A DNA stretch of 64,000 nucleotides from Cloacibacterium normanense (GCF_002943105.1 NZ_PTPZ01000003.1:1-64000), one strand, 5' to 3'; shown: positions 7,874 through 16,839, counted from the first letter of the stretch. Numbers and translations: made by a program. The notes: a model not told the origin generated them from the letters alone.

Positions 7874-9733
7874 TTATTTTAAAATCTCCACTTCAATTAC
7901 TGAGTTGTTGAAGATTTTTTGGAAAGCTTTAGTATAATCAGATTTTTCTGCTTTGTAAGGATTTTCTAAAAATTTCTGAGGATTTACCGCAAACAAAGGA
8001 TACGCTGTACTCTGCACTTGAATTTGGATTTTGTGACCTTTTTTGAAAGTGTGCAATACATCTTGAAGGTTAAAAACCACTTCTGTTTCTTGATTAGGAA
8101 CCAATGCTTCTGGTTTTTCAAAAGAATTTCTAAATCTCGCAGGCATAATTTCGCTTCTTACCATTTGGTGATAATTTCCGTAGATAACGCCTGGTTTTTC
8201 TTTGATGCCTTTTTCATCTGCAGGATAAATATCAATCAGTTTTACGAAGAAATCTGCATCTGTTCCTGTAGTCGCTATTTTTAATTTTACCTTAATTTCT
8301 CCAGCCAAAGTAAGGTCTTCTGCAAGAATTTCTGTGGTAAAAGAAGCTACATCTGGTCTATTTTCCGCAAATCTTTGGTCTTCACTCATGTAATTTCTAG
8401 GCGTAAAACCATTGAATTCTTTCAAATTGGTACTGCTCGGAACTGGTTTATTGGGGTCAGAAAAATATTCTGTGAAAGAAGCAGAAGCAGGTAATTCTGT
8501 GCTAAATTGTCCGTTTTCTCTTAAATAAAAAGCAGTTTTTTGAGCATTTTTCGGTGGCCATTCTGCAAATTGTTTCCATTCTTTTTTCCCAGTATCAAAC
8601 ATATAGGCTTCAGGAAGTTCAGTTGCAGATTTAGTATTCTTTAAATGATGATTAAAGAACGGAGTTTCTATATTTTTTTGATAAAAAGTTGCAATGCTAT
8701 CCCCGAAATATACTTCATTATGAAAATGTTTTCCCATTTCATAAGACCAACCACCATGAGAAAAAGGCCCCATTACAATAGAGTTTTTAGCTTTAGGATT
8801 GTTTTTTTCGATGGTTTTGTAAATGTGAAGCGGACCTCTCAAATCTTCTGCATCAAACCAACCGCCAACTGTCATTACCGCGTGTTTTATGTTTTTGAGA
8901 TGAGGTAAAAGGTCTCTTTTTTTCCAAAAATCATCATAATTAGGATGGTCTACAATTTCATTGATGAAAAAATTATCTCTTCCGTAATATTTGTCAATGC
9001 CTTCTTTTAAAGTTCCCATTTCATTGAAGAAAAGTGAACCATCTTCAGATTTTGCAGCTAAATTTTTGCTTTGTTCTGTGTACCAAGCAGAATTTTCTGG
9101 TTTAGATTTTTGTACTCCAAAAACAGGGAAAGTTCTAAAATATCCCATCATAAAAGCACCATTGTGATGAAAATCGTCAAACCAAAAATCAGAAATTGGA
9201 GCTTGAGGAGAAGAAGCTTTCAAAGCGGGATGATTTGCTAAAGCGCCAACTGCAGCGTAAAAACCTGGATAAGAAGTTCCGTATTGACCTACATTTCCGT
9301 TATTGTTTTCAATATTTTTGATGAGCCAATCAATCGTGTCATAAGTGTCGGTACTTTCGTCTACGTCTTTCTTGGTTTTATGGTCTACTTGAGGTGTCAT
9401 GTTGGTAAAGGTACCTTCGCTCATGTATCTTCCGCGAACGTCTTGATAGACGAAAATATATTTATCGTTTTGTAAAAATTTATTCGGACCAAGGCTTCTT
9501 TTATACTGATCTTCACCATAAGGCGCTACAGAATAGCAGGTTCTCTGCATTAAAAAAGGATATTTGTTTTTAGAAGAAATATCTTTTGGAATGTAGATGG
9601 AGGTGAATAATTTTACACCATCTCTCATGGTGATGTATACTTCTTTTTTGGTGTAATTGTCTTTTACAAAAGTGTTTTGGGCAGAAAGCCAGACAACACT
9701 AAAAATTGCTAAAAGCGCAAGTATTTTCTTCAT
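7874..9733 (-). CDS. Secreted CocE/NonD-family alpha/beta hydrolase (S15-type)
   Basis: This 619-residue protein belongs to the X-Pro dipeptidyl-peptidase S15 / CocE family, which includes cocaine esterase, alpha-amino acid ester hydrolases and glutaryl-7-ACA acylases. A signal peptide ends near residue 19 (VVWLSAQ). The nucleophile elbow GTSYPG places the catalytic serine at 154. A histidine in GPFSHGGW likely completes the triad. The C-terminal jelly-roll domain is evident from LKIATTGTDADFFVKLIDIYP. Export to the periplasm or outside is likely. The substrate, an acylated amino acid, dipeptide or ester, is open. Confidence 0.85.
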   Translation of the reverse strand: MKKILALLAIFSVVWLSAQNTFVKDNYTKKEVYITMRDGVKLFTSIYIPKDISSKNKYPFLMQRTCYSVAPYGEDQYKRSLGPNKFLQNDKYIFVYQDVRGRYMSEGTFTNMTPQVDHKTKKDVDESTDTYDTIDWLIKNIENNNGNVGQYGTSYPGFYAAVGALANHPALKASSPQAPISDFWFDDFHHNGAFMMGYFRTFPVFGVQKSKPENSAWYTEQSKNLAAKSEDGSLFFNEMGTLKEGIDKYYGRDNFFINEIVDHPNYDDFWKKRDLLPHLKNIKHAVMTVGGWFDAEDLRGPLHIYKTIEKNNPKAKNSIVMGPFSHGGWSYEMGKHFHNEVYFGDSIATFYQKNIETPFFNHHLKNTKSATELPEAYMFDTGKKEWKQFAEWPPKNAQKTAFYLRENGQFSTELPASASFTEYFSDPNKPVPSSTNLKEFNGFTPRNYMSEDQRFAENRPDVASFTTEILAEDLTLAGEIKVKLKIATTGTDADFFVKLIDIYPADEKGIKEKPGVIYGNYHQMVRSEIMPARFRNSFEKPEALVPNQETEVVFNLQDVLHTFKKGHKIQIQVQSTAYPLFAVNPQKFLENPYKAEKSDYTKAFQKIFNNSVIEVEILK

Positions 9734-9751
9734 AAGTCAAATAAATTTTAA

Positions 9752-9759
9752 CAAAAATA
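9752..9759 (-). promoter_or_regulatory. Promoter -7 box for the CocE-type gene
   Basis: On the minus strand TATTTTTG fits TAnnTTTG, 18 nt upstream of the ATG at 9733. Confidence 0.5.
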
Positions 9760-9867
9760 ATAATTAATCGTTATTATGATTGCTAAAACTGAATTTTATT
9801 TTAAAAAGATGAATTCTTTAACTTCAAAAAATGAAAAATAGTAAGAAAATCTAGATTTTTTTCCAAA

Positions 9868-10989
9868 TTATGATGTCTTTCTGTAATTCCAAACTGCCCA
9901 AGAGTTAAAGAAAACTGCCATTCCTAAAATGGAGATAAACTGAGGAATTAAATCTTTGAATCCAGAATTTTTAAGCATTATCAATCGAATCACTTCAATT
10001 AAATACGTAAGCGGATTAAGAAGCGTCAATTTTTGAGACCATTCTGGCATGCTTTCAATGGGCGTGTATAAACCGCTCATCATTATAAAAATCATCATGA
10101 AGAAAAATATGGTAAACATCGCCTGTTGCTGCGTTTCACTATAGGTGGAAATCAATAAGCCGAATCCTAAAATGGCTAAAAGATAAACTCCTACAAAGAA
10201 ATAAAGCAGTGGCAAACTCCCATAAATTTCTATTCCATAGACAAATCTGGAAACCAAAAGTCCCATGGTAAAAGCTACATTTGCCAAAATCCAAAAGGGA
10301 ATAAGTTTCCCGAGGATGAAGGTAGATTTTTTGATGGGTGAAACATTAATTTGTTCAATTGTGCCAATTTCTTTCTCAGAGACAATGTTTAGCGCAGAAA
10401 GCATTCCGCCAACTAGCGTCACAAGAAATGCTAAAATACCGGGAACAAGAGCCAATCTGTAGTTGTAAAATCTATTGAACCAAAGGGTAACATTGAGTTC
10501 TAATCCTGCATTTTTTTGAAATTCTACCAATTGTGGTGAGAGTTTCGTTTGGATATTTTGATTGTAATCTTGTAAAATTTGTGCTAGATAACTTCCTCCC
10601 AAACCTGCTTTAGTGCCGTTTATTGCATTAATAGCAACCAATACTTTTTGTTGATTTTCCCTCACCAAATATTGTTCAAATTTTGGTGGAATTTCTAGAA
10701 TAATATCTGATTTTTCACTTTCTATGGTTTCAAAGGCTTTTTGGTAGTCTTCTCCGTAATATTGTAATTTGAAATAGTTACTTGCGGTAATTTTTTGAAT
10801 TAATTCCCTTGAAAAACTAGAGTGGTCATGGTCTACCACAGATAAATTGATGTTTTTTATCTCATAACTTGCTGCTAAAGGCAAGATGATGAGCTGCATC
10901 ATCGGCGCAACAAAAATAATTGCCAATATAGATTTGTTCCGAAAAATTTGTCGGAATTCTTTACGAAGTAAGAAGAGTAGCTGTTTCAT
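9868..10989 (-). CDS. ABC-2 type transporter permease (second of pair)
   Basis: This 373-residue permease has the ABC-2 layout: one N-terminal membrane segment (about 20-42), a large extracytoplasmic domain (45-170), and five C-terminal segments. The conserved motif VSEKEIGTIEQINVSPIKKSTFILGK lies between segments 2 and 3. It resembles YbhR/YbhS/YhhJ of drug exporters. It is the last gene of the tetR-led efflux operon, 220 nt after the first permease; that gap holds dispersed repeats. It should pair with the 11210-12316 permease as a heterodimer. Confidence 0.88.
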   Translation of the reverse strand: MKQLLFLLRKEFRQIFRNKSILAIIFVAPMMQLIILPLAASYEIKNINLSVVDHDHSSFSRELIQKITASNYFKLQYYGEDYQKAFETIESEKSDIILEIPPKFEQYLVRENQQKVLVAINAINGTKAGLGGSYLAQILQDYNQNIQTKLSPQLVEFQKNAGLELNVTLWFNRFYNYRLALVPGILAFLVTLVGGMLSALNIVSEKEIGTIEQINVSPIKKSTFILGKLIPFWILANVAFTMGLLVSRFVYGIEIYGSLPLLYFFVGVYLLAILGFGLLISTYSETQQQAMFTIFFFMMIFIMMSGLYTPIESMPEWSQKLTLLNPLTYLIEVIRLIMLKNSGFKDLIPQFISILGMAVFFNSWAVWNYRKTS

Positions 10990-11006
10990 TTTAAATTTTA
11001 GCGTTT

Positions 11007-11043
11007 TGTCATTCTGAATGGAGCGTAGCGTAATGAAGAATCT
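11007..11043. repeat. Dispersed repeat, TCATTCTGAATG family, copy 1
   Basis: The sequence TCATTCTGAATGGAGCG followed by TAGCGTAATGAAGAATCT lies between the two permease genes. The same core recurs at 12327-12361 and, inverted, at 12373-12409. A degenerate fragment (TCATTTCGTTCAGAATGA) lies near 11174-11191. From memory, related repeats are common in Chryseobacterium-type genomes. Confidence 0.7.
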
Positions 11044-11209
11044 ATTCTATTTCTTTATTTAAAAATTTCCAATCAGGATTAACATCTTTTATCAAATTTT
11101 CTTTTTTAATCTTGTCTAACCTTTGAGTTGTCTTTCTCTTGCTATTGCAATTTCAACATTTTGATTCGTTCCTCATTTCGTTCAGAATGATAAAATGTAA
11201 TTTTTTGCA

Positions 11210-12316
11210 TCATTCCAATCTTATTTTAAATTTTTTCACAGCAATCGTGAAAAGAACCATCATCATTCCTGTTAAAATTAAAAGAGATTTCCAGATTACG
11301 GCGAGTCCTGTTCCTTTGATCATAATATTTTTAATCATGATATAATACCATTTTGCAGGGATAATATTAGACATCACTTGTAATGGAATGGGCATATTTT
11401 CGATAGGAAACATAAATCCGCTCAACATGAGTGTGGGAAGCATAGTTCCCATCATCGAAAAAAGCATAGCTTGTTGTTGAGTTTTTGAAAAAATAGAAAT
11501 TAAAATCCCGATAAGTAAATTGGTGATGATGAAAATAGTGCTCACAAAAAATAGCAAAATAATGCTTCCTTTTATGGGTAAATCCAGTAAAAAATAGCTT
11601 AATATCAAAATCACACTTAAAATTCCCATCGCTAAAATAAAGTAAGGAATTGCCTTAGAAATAATGATAAATTGAGGTTTCATAGGTGAAACCAATAGAA
11701 TTTCCATCGTTCCTGTTTCTTTTTCTTTTACGATGGCAATTGCAGTCATCATCACGCAAACAATCAATAAAACGAGTGCAACAACTCCCGGAACGAAATT
11801 AGGTGCTCCTTTCAGTTGAGGATTATAGAGCATTCTAATTTCTGGAGAAACAGAAAACGTTTGCAGTGTTTCTTTTTGTTGACTTTGATAGAAATCCAGG
11901 ACTATATTTTGGAAATAATTCGCGATTTGGTTTCCTAGGTTTACATCTGTTCCGTCAACTAAAATCTGCAATTTTGCTTTTTTCCCTTGCGTTAAATTTT
12001 CTGAGAAATCAGAAGGAATAACGAGAAGTAGCTTTGTTTTTCCGTCTTTAAAAGCGTTTTCAAAGTCTTTGTTAGAAGTCAGATTTTTTTCAATGTCAAA
12101 ATATTGATTTTCATGAATTTTAGAAACCAATTGTGCTGAAATAGTACTTTTATCTTGGTCAAAAACAGCTACTTTGGTGTTTTTAATCTCCGTAGAAAGC
12201 GCAAAACCGAACAGCAATACTTGTATAATTGGCATTGCAAGAAGAATGAATAAAGTTCTTCTATCACGCAGAAGGTGATAAAATTCTTTTTTGATAAATG
12301 GGAATAACTGTTTCAT
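11210..12316 (-). CDS. ABC-2 type transporter permease (first of pair)
   Basis: This 368-residue ABC-2 permease has the same architecture as its downstream paralogue: an N-terminal membrane segment (about 20-40), a large periplasmic domain and five C-terminal segments. The signature VKEKETGTMEILLVSPMKPQFIIISK is visible. It lies in the tetR-tolC-hlyD-ATPase operon and should form the transmembrane core with the 9868-10989 product. A 128-nt spacer carrying an inverted pair of dispersed repeats separates it from the ATPase gene. Confidence 0.88.
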   Translation of the reverse strand: MKQLFPFIKKEFYHLLRDRRTLFILLAMPIIQVLLFGFALSTEIKNTKVAVFDQDKSTISAQLVSKIHENQYFDIEKNLTSNKDFENAFKDGKTKLLLVIPSDFSENLTQGKKAKLQILVDGTDVNLGNQIANYFQNIVLDFYQSQQKETLQTFSVSPEIRMLYNPQLKGAPNFVPGVVALVLLIVCVMMTAIAIVKEKETGTMEILLVSPMKPQFIIISKAIPYFILAMGILSVILILSYFLLDLPIKGSIILLFFVSTIFIITNLLIGILISIFSKTQQQAMLFSMMGTMLPTLMLSGFMFPIENMPIPLQVMSNIIPAKWYYIMIKNIMIKGTGLAVIWKSLLILTGMMMVLFTIAVKKFKIRLE

Positions 12317-12326
12317 TTTTTATTTT

Positions 12327-12409
12327 TCATTCTGAATGAAGCGAAGCATAATGAAGAATCTTTTATTTAAACAGATTCTTCACTTCATTACATTACGTTC
12401 AGAATGACA
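12327..12409. repeat. Inverted pair of TCATTCTGAATG-family repeats
   Basis: One copy runs 12327-12361 and an inverted copy 12373-12409. Together they can fold into a long imperfect hairpin inside the efflux operon mRNA, between the second ATPase and the first permease. It could attenuate transcription or protect mRNA ends. It lacks a clean T-run and is not a typical terminator. Confidence 0.7.
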
Positions 12410-12444
12410 AGTGTTTATTTTATTTATTAATTTTCAATTCTTCA

Positions 12445-13191
12445 TTAATCAGCACTTCTTTTTGCGCCTCTGGCTAATTGATAAAATACTTCGTCCATGG
12501 TTTTGGCTTGAAAACTTTTTTTCAAATTTTCAGGAGAATCAATTGCTGCAATTTTTCCGTCAACCATGATGGAAACTCGGTTGCAATATTCGGCTTCGTC
12601 CATATAATGCGTAGTGACAAAAATGGTAATTCCTTGTTCTGAAGCATCATAAATTAAGTCCCAAAATTGTCTTCTAGTAATGGGGTCTACACCACCAGTT
12701 GGTTCGTCTAGAAAAACGATTTCGGGCTGATGAAAAATGGCGACTGAAAATGCCAGTTTCTGTTTCCATCCCAATGGAAGTTCAGAAACCATTTTGTTTT
12801 TTTCTTGTTCTAAACCTAATTTCTCAATGAGTTCTTTGCTTTTTTGTTTTATTTCCTTCATGCTTAAACCATAGATTCCGCCAAAGAATTCTAAATTTTC
12901 TAAAATGGATAAGTTTTCATACAAAGAAAACTTTTGACTCATGTAGCCTATGTTTTTTTTGATTTCTTCAGCGTTTTTGTAGACATCAAATCCTGCAACC
13001 ATTGCTTTACCAGAAGTGGGTGTGGAAAGTCCACAAAACATTCGCATTGCGGTGGTTTTTCCAGCGCCATTTGCACCTAGAAATCCGAAAATCTCTCCTT
13101 TTTTTACTTCAAAGGAAATATGGTCTACCGCAGTGAAATCTCCAAATGTTTTAGTGATTTGTTGGGCTTGTATGGCGATTTCTTTATTCAT
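12445..13191 (-). CDS. ABC transporter ATPase, second nucleotide-binding subunit
   Basis: This 248-residue ATPase has Walker A GANGAGKTT (39-47), Walker B IVFLDEPTGGVDP and an intact H-loop histidine in TTHYMDEA. Its signature loop is unusual: LPLGWKQKLA replaces LSGGQ. It overlaps the upstream ATPase gene by 8 nt, so the two are translationally coupled and probably heterodimerise. In E. coli YbhF the two domains are fused into one chain. Here it would supply the canonical Walker/H-loop half of the one fully active ATP site. Confidence 0.92.
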   Translation of the reverse strand: MNKEIAIQAQQITKTFGDFTAVDHISFEVKKGEIFGFLGANGAGKTTAMRMFCGLSTPTSGKAMVAGFDVYKNAEEIKKNIGYMSQKFSLYENLSILENLEFFGGIYGLSMKEIKQKSKELIEKLGLEQEKNKMVSELPLGWKQKLAFSVAIFHQPEIVFLDEPTGGVDPITRRQFWDLIYDASEQGITIFVTTHYMDEAEYCNRVSIMVDGKIAAIDSPENLKKSFQAKTMDEVFYQLARGAKRSAD

Positions 13192-14107
13192 GATTTGAGA
13201 GTAAAAGAATAAAACTATCTTCTATGGTAGCTTCTATTTTGTTGATTTCAATTTTGTTAAATCTTTTTTCTTGTAAAAATTTCTCCAAAGTTTCCTTTTT
13301 AAAATCTTTTTCTTTTTTAATCACCACATGTACAAATTCGCCAAAGGCATAAGTGTTTTTAGTGGTTTCGTATTCTTTGAGGATTTTGATGAGAGCAGGA
13401 ATATTTTCGGTTTTTACTTCGTATAAATCTTCAGGGAAGCTATTGCAAATGTTTTGAGGAGTGTCAATTTTTAAAATTTTCCCGTTTTGCATGAGCGCAA
13501 CTTTGTCACAGAGTGTGGCTTCATCCATGTAAGGAGTGGCTACCACGATGGTGATGCCTTGTTGTTTTAAGCGCTTCAGCATCTCCCAAAATTCTTTTCT
13601 CGAAACAGGGTCTACTCCTGTTGTAGATTCGTCTAGAAATAGTACTTTTGGTTTGTGAATGAGAGCACAAGAAAGCGCTAATTTTTGTTTCATTCCTCCA
13701 GAAAGTTTCCCTGCTTTTCTGTCTTTAAATGGTTCAATCTGCTGATAAATATCTTTGATTAAATCATAATTTTCTTGAATACTTGTATTGAACACACTAG
13801 CGAAAAATTCTAGATTTTCTTCTACAGTTAAATCTTGATACAGAGAAAATTTTCCTGGCATATAACCAAGAATCTTTCGGATTTTTTTGTAGTCTTTAAC
13901 CACATCAAGTCCTTCAATTTCAGCAGAACCAGAATCTGGATGTAGAAGAGTAGTCAGCATTCGGAAAATAGAGGTTTTGCCACTTCCATCGGGACCAATC
14001 AACCCGAAAATTTCTCCATTTTCTACCGAAAAGGAAATATTATCTACCGCCAGAATTTTTTGTTTTTTTTCGCCGTAAGATTTTGATATGTTTTCTACTT
14101 TTATCAT
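13184..14107 (-). CDS. ABC transporter ATPase, first nucleotide-binding subunit (H-loop His missing)
   Basis: This 307-residue ATPase has Walker A GPDGSGKTS (38-46), a canonical signature LSGGMKQKLA and Walker B VLFLDESTTGVDP. The H-loop histidine is replaced: the sequence reads VVATPYMDEA, with proline where its partner has histidine. A C-terminal extension of about 75 residues is present. Overlap with the next ATPase gene and YbhF-like features point to an asymmetric pair in which this subunit's own ATP site is impaired while its signature loop serves the partner. Confidence 0.92.
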   Translation of the reverse strand: MIKVENISKSYGEKKQKILAVDNISFSVENGEIFGLIGPDGSGKTSIFRMLTTLLHPDSGSAEIEGLDVVKDYKKIRKILGYMPGKFSLYQDLTVEENLEFFASVFNTSIQENYDLIKDIYQQIEPFKDRKAGKLSGGMKQKLALSCALIHKPKVLFLDESTTGVDPVSRKEFWEMLKRLKQQGITIVVATPYMDEATLCDKVALMQNGKILKIDTPQNICNSFPEDLYEVKTENIPALIKILKEYETTKNTYAFGEFVHVVIKKEKDFKKETLEKFLQEKRFNKIEINKIEATIEDSFILLLSNHE

Positions 14108-14123
14108 AATAAATGGAAAATTG

Positions 14124-14143
14124 AAAATTGAAAGTTGAAAATT
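14124..14143. repeat. Inverted repeat, right boundary of the four-helix-bundle gene
   Basis: The 20-mer AAAATTGAAAGTTGAAAATT is the exact reverse complement of 14525-14544. It ends 7 nt beyond the stop codon of the four-helix-bundle gene. Confidence 0.85.
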
Positions 14144-14150
14144 TTTTCAT

Positions 14151-14510
14151 TTACCTTCCTAAGCTTTCTTTTGTAGTTTTTACAATTTTCACTAATAGTT
14201 TTATAAGTTCCTTAATGTCAATTTCAAGAGAATCATATTCTTGTTGGTTTAAATATTCGCCTTTATAAAGAAGTAAAAACCAATAATCTGTTTCGTTCGC
14301 TTCTTTTAAAGCAATATTCATTTTATTAAGAAAATCTGCTTTTGATTGGGCATGTTCTGCTTCCCTGATTAGAGCACCTATTGAAGTTCCGCTTCTTAAC
14401 ATTTGTTTAGAAAGAATAAATTCTTTTCTATTTTCAATCAAAGTTTTGTAAACTTTAATAATTCTAATCGAAAATTCAATTGATTTATCAGCTACCAAAT
14501 TATTTTTCAT
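14151..14510 (-). CDS. Four-helix bundle protein (S23/IVP family)
   Basis: This 119-residue helical protein belongs to the family first described from 23S rRNA intervening sequences, which also contains the Avd accessory proteins of diversity-generating retroelements. Family cues are MLRSGTSIGALIREAEHAQSKADFLNKM and the later LKEANETDYWFLLL. No rRNA or retroelement lies nearby. It sits inside an efflux operon between hlyD and the first ATPase, where it has no evident role. It is flanked within 7 and 14 nt by a perfect 20-bp inverted repeat, suggesting insertion as a cassette. Its biochemical function is unknown. Confidence 0.88.
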   Translation of the reverse strand: MKNNLVADKSIEFSIRIIKVYKTLIENRKEFILSKQMLRSGTSIGALIREAEHAQSKADFLNKMNIALKEANETDYWFLLLYKGEYLNQQEYDSLEIDIKELIKLLVKIVKTTKESLGR

Positions 14511-14524
14511 AAGATTTGAATTTC

Positions 14525-14544
14525 AATTTTCAACTTTCAATTTT
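14525..14544. repeat. Inverted repeat, left (5') boundary of the four-helix-bundle gene
   Basis: The 20-mer AATTTTCAACTTTCAATTTT is the exact reverse complement of 14124-14143. It lies 14 nt upstream of the four-helix-bundle start and touches the hlyD stop codon. Confidence 0.85.
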
Positions 14545-15518
14545 TAATTTATTTTCACTTCTCCGTACATTCCAATTTTTAGAAAGCCATCATTTTTAAC
14601 ATGTATTTTGGTAGCGTAAACAAGATTGGCTCTTTCATCTTTGGTTTGAATGGTTTTGGGAGTGAATTCAGATTTTTGTGAAATCCAGTAGATTTTTCCG
14701 TTCATTTCTTTGGTTTCGCCATTTCCTGCGTCAACTAAAATTTTTACATTTTGTCCGACTTTTACTTTTGCCAATTGGTCTCCTGTAATGTAAGCTCTGA
14801 GAGTCATTTCATCTAAATTTGCCATTTTATAAATTGGTTTTCCAATGGTGGCAAACTCGCCTTTATTCATGTATTTGGTAAGTACAATTCCTTTAATGGG
14901 CGAAGAAATAACATTATGTTTCAATTGTTCATCTATTTGTAGAACTTTCTTCTCGGTAGGATTTTTTTCACTTAAAATAGCTCTATTTTGAATTTTTACT
15001 TGTTCTAAAGTAGAAGAAATCTGTTGTTTTAAAATTTCTGATTGTGATTTTGCAGTTGCTATTTGTTTTTGAATCACCACAACATTTCCGTTTAAATCAT
15101 CTAATTGCTTGTGCGTTGCAGCATCTAATTTTACGAGATTTGCGGTTCTGTTTCTTTCTCTCACTGCATTGTTTAATTGTTCATTCAGCACAGCAATTTG
15201 AGCATTTTGTGTAGCCAACTGAGATTGCAGAACTGCAATTTGAGGTGCTGCATCATTGGTTTTTTGTTCGATGGCATTGATAGAAGCCAAAACCTGTTCT
15301 TTTTGTAATTCTACGCCTTTTCCGTCGATTAAACCTAAGTTTTGATTGGCTGTTAATGCATCTCCTTCATTGAGATTGAGTTCAAGGATTTTTCCTGTAG
15401 CTTCCGCCGTAACGATGATTTCATCTGCTTCGAAAGTTCCAGAAGCATCATAATCTTGGTCTGCTCTTTTGCAAGAGAAAATGGTCAAAACTAGGAGAGG
15501 AAGAATATATTTTTTCAT
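14544..15518 (-). CDS. HlyD-family periplasmic adaptor lipoprotein
   Basis: This 324-residue membrane fusion protein would bridge the ABC transporter and the TolC-type channel. The N-terminus is a lipoprotein signal with lipobox IFSC (Cys at about 16). It has a biotinyl-lipoyl-like half-motif (LELNLNEGDALTANQ), a long alpha-helical hairpin (about 65-190), and the second half ISSPIKGIVLTKYMNKGEF. It resembles YbhG. The gene order tolC-hlyD-ATPases-permeases supports a tripartite efflux pump. Confidence 0.9.
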   Translation of the reverse strand: MKKYILPLLVLTIFSCKRADQDYDASGTFEADEIIVTAEATGKILELNLNEGDALTANQNLGLIDGKGVELQKEQVLASINAIEQKTNDAAPQIAVLQSQLATQNAQIAVLNEQLNNAVRERNRTANLVKLDAATHKQLDDLNGNVVVIQKQIATAKSQSEILKQQISSTLEQVKIQNRAILSEKNPTEKKVLQIDEQLKHNVISSPIKGIVLTKYMNKGEFATIGKPIYKMANLDEMTLRAYITGDQLAKVKVGQNVKILVDAGNGETKEMNGKIYWISQKSEFTPKTIQTKDERANLVYATKIHVKNDGFLKIGMYGEVKIN

Positions 15519-15584
15519 TTTTTATTTTTTGTAAAGTTGTACAATCGTGAAGTTGTTAAGAAGTTTAATTTTCCCTTTCCATTT

Positions 15585-16835
15585 TCAATTATTTAGTTGA
15601 GCTTTCAAATTATATTGTGTCAATAAATATTGAATTTCGTGGGTAATTTTTGTGAGAATTGCTTGTTCTTCGGCGGTTACTTCTCGCAGATAATCATTAG
15701 TATTGATAACGCCATTTTCTAATTGGGCAAGACTTGCTGTTTTGATGTTTTTTCTTAGTTCAATCAGTTCATTGTCTTTGTCGATTAAATTTTGAATCTT
15801 TTCAAGGTCATTTCTTTGTTGGATTTCAATAAAATTTTGGTTAAACAAGAAGTTTTCTCTTTGGATTTCGATTTCTTGTGACTGATTTTCTAACAAAGCC
15901 AAATCGTTTTTCTGAGTGTAAAATCCAGAAATCGGGATATTAAGTCTAATTCCGCCAATATAGAAAATGTCAAACTCATTTTTCAGCATATTGAAGCCCG
16001 GTTTTCCGTAACCACCTTGGAAAAAAGCTCCTAATTTTGGAATGTTTTTAGTGTTGATGATTTTTCTTTGCGTTTCTAGAAGTTGTTTCTGTGCATCAAA
16101 AATTTTTAGTTCTGAGCGATTATTATTCTTCGTTAATAGAATTTTTTCAGGAGTTTCAAGCTGAGTATTTTCGTCGATATTTTTCTTGATGAAGTAAGAA
16201 AGCATTTGCACGAAATTTTGCTTTATGGCTTGAAGTTCAATTTCTTTTTGTTCAATTTTTACCAATTCTGCTTTTAAAACATCTAAATTACTTCTGAAAA
16301 TAACCCCATTTTTCAATTGAGCTTCTGCTTTTTTGATACCTTCTTTGATGTCGAGCTTTGTGAATTGCAGTTGAGTCCATTGTTTATTGGTTTGAAGAAT
16401 CCCAAAATAGAGTTGATTAATTCGCTCTTTCAATTTATCTAATTCCACTTCAGTTTGTATGGTTTGAACTTCTGACTGGATTTTTGCTAAATTTTTCTGA
16501 TTTCTAATGTTTCCGCCATCGTAAATGGTTTGAGAAACGTCTGCAAATATTTTGTATTGGTCTTTGCTGAGTGGTTCTACATTCATGTTTGGCAATTTCA
16601 CGGGAAATTGAGTCACATCATTTTGGTAAGTAGCTTGCGCAGTAATATTGACTTGAGGAAGCCAGCCTTTCAGTGCATTTTCTGTAGTGTATTGCTCTGC
16701 TTTTTTAATCAATTCTTTTTTTTTGATTAAAGGATAATTTTCTCGTGACCATTGGTAACATTGTTCAAGGGTAACGGTTTCTTGTGCATTGATGAGCCCT
16801 ATGAATAAGAGGAAAATGTATTTAAGTTTTTCCAT
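15585..16835 (-). CDS. TolC-family outer membrane efflux protein
   Basis: This 416-residue outer membrane factor begins with a signal peptide ending at INAQ (about residue 17). The first structural repeat starts at TLEQCYQWSRENYPLIKK, and long heptad-like helices follow, as in TolC periplasmic tunnels. It starts 4 nt after the tetR stop codon, so regulator and channel are co-transcribed. It would form the exit duct for the efflux pump encoded downstream. Confidence 0.9.
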   Translation of the reverse strand: MEKLKYIFLLFIGLINAQETVTLEQCYQWSRENYPLIKKKELIKKAEQYTTENALKGWLPQVNITAQATYQNDVTQFPVKLPNMNVEPLSKDQYKIFADVSQTIYDGGNIRNQKNLAKIQSEVQTIQTEVELDKLKERINQLYFGILQTNKQWTQLQFTKLDIKEGIKKAEAQLKNGVIFRSNLDVLKAELVKIEQKEIELQAIKQNFVQMLSYFIKKNIDENTQLETPEKILLTKNNNRSELKIFDAQKQLLETQRKIINTKNIPKLGAFFQGGYGKPGFNMLKNEFDIFYIGGIRLNIPISGFYTQKNDLALLENQSQEIEIQRENFLFNQNFIEIQQRNDLEKIQNLIDKDNELIELRKNIKTASLAQLENGVINTNDYLREVTAEEQAILTKITHEIQYLLTQYNLKAQLNN

Positions 16836-16839
16836 CGTT

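Noticed and set aside
9845-9860. Palindrome AAAATCTAGATTTT just after the last efflux permease gene
   Set aside because: It is short, AT-rich and without a following T-run on the minus strand.
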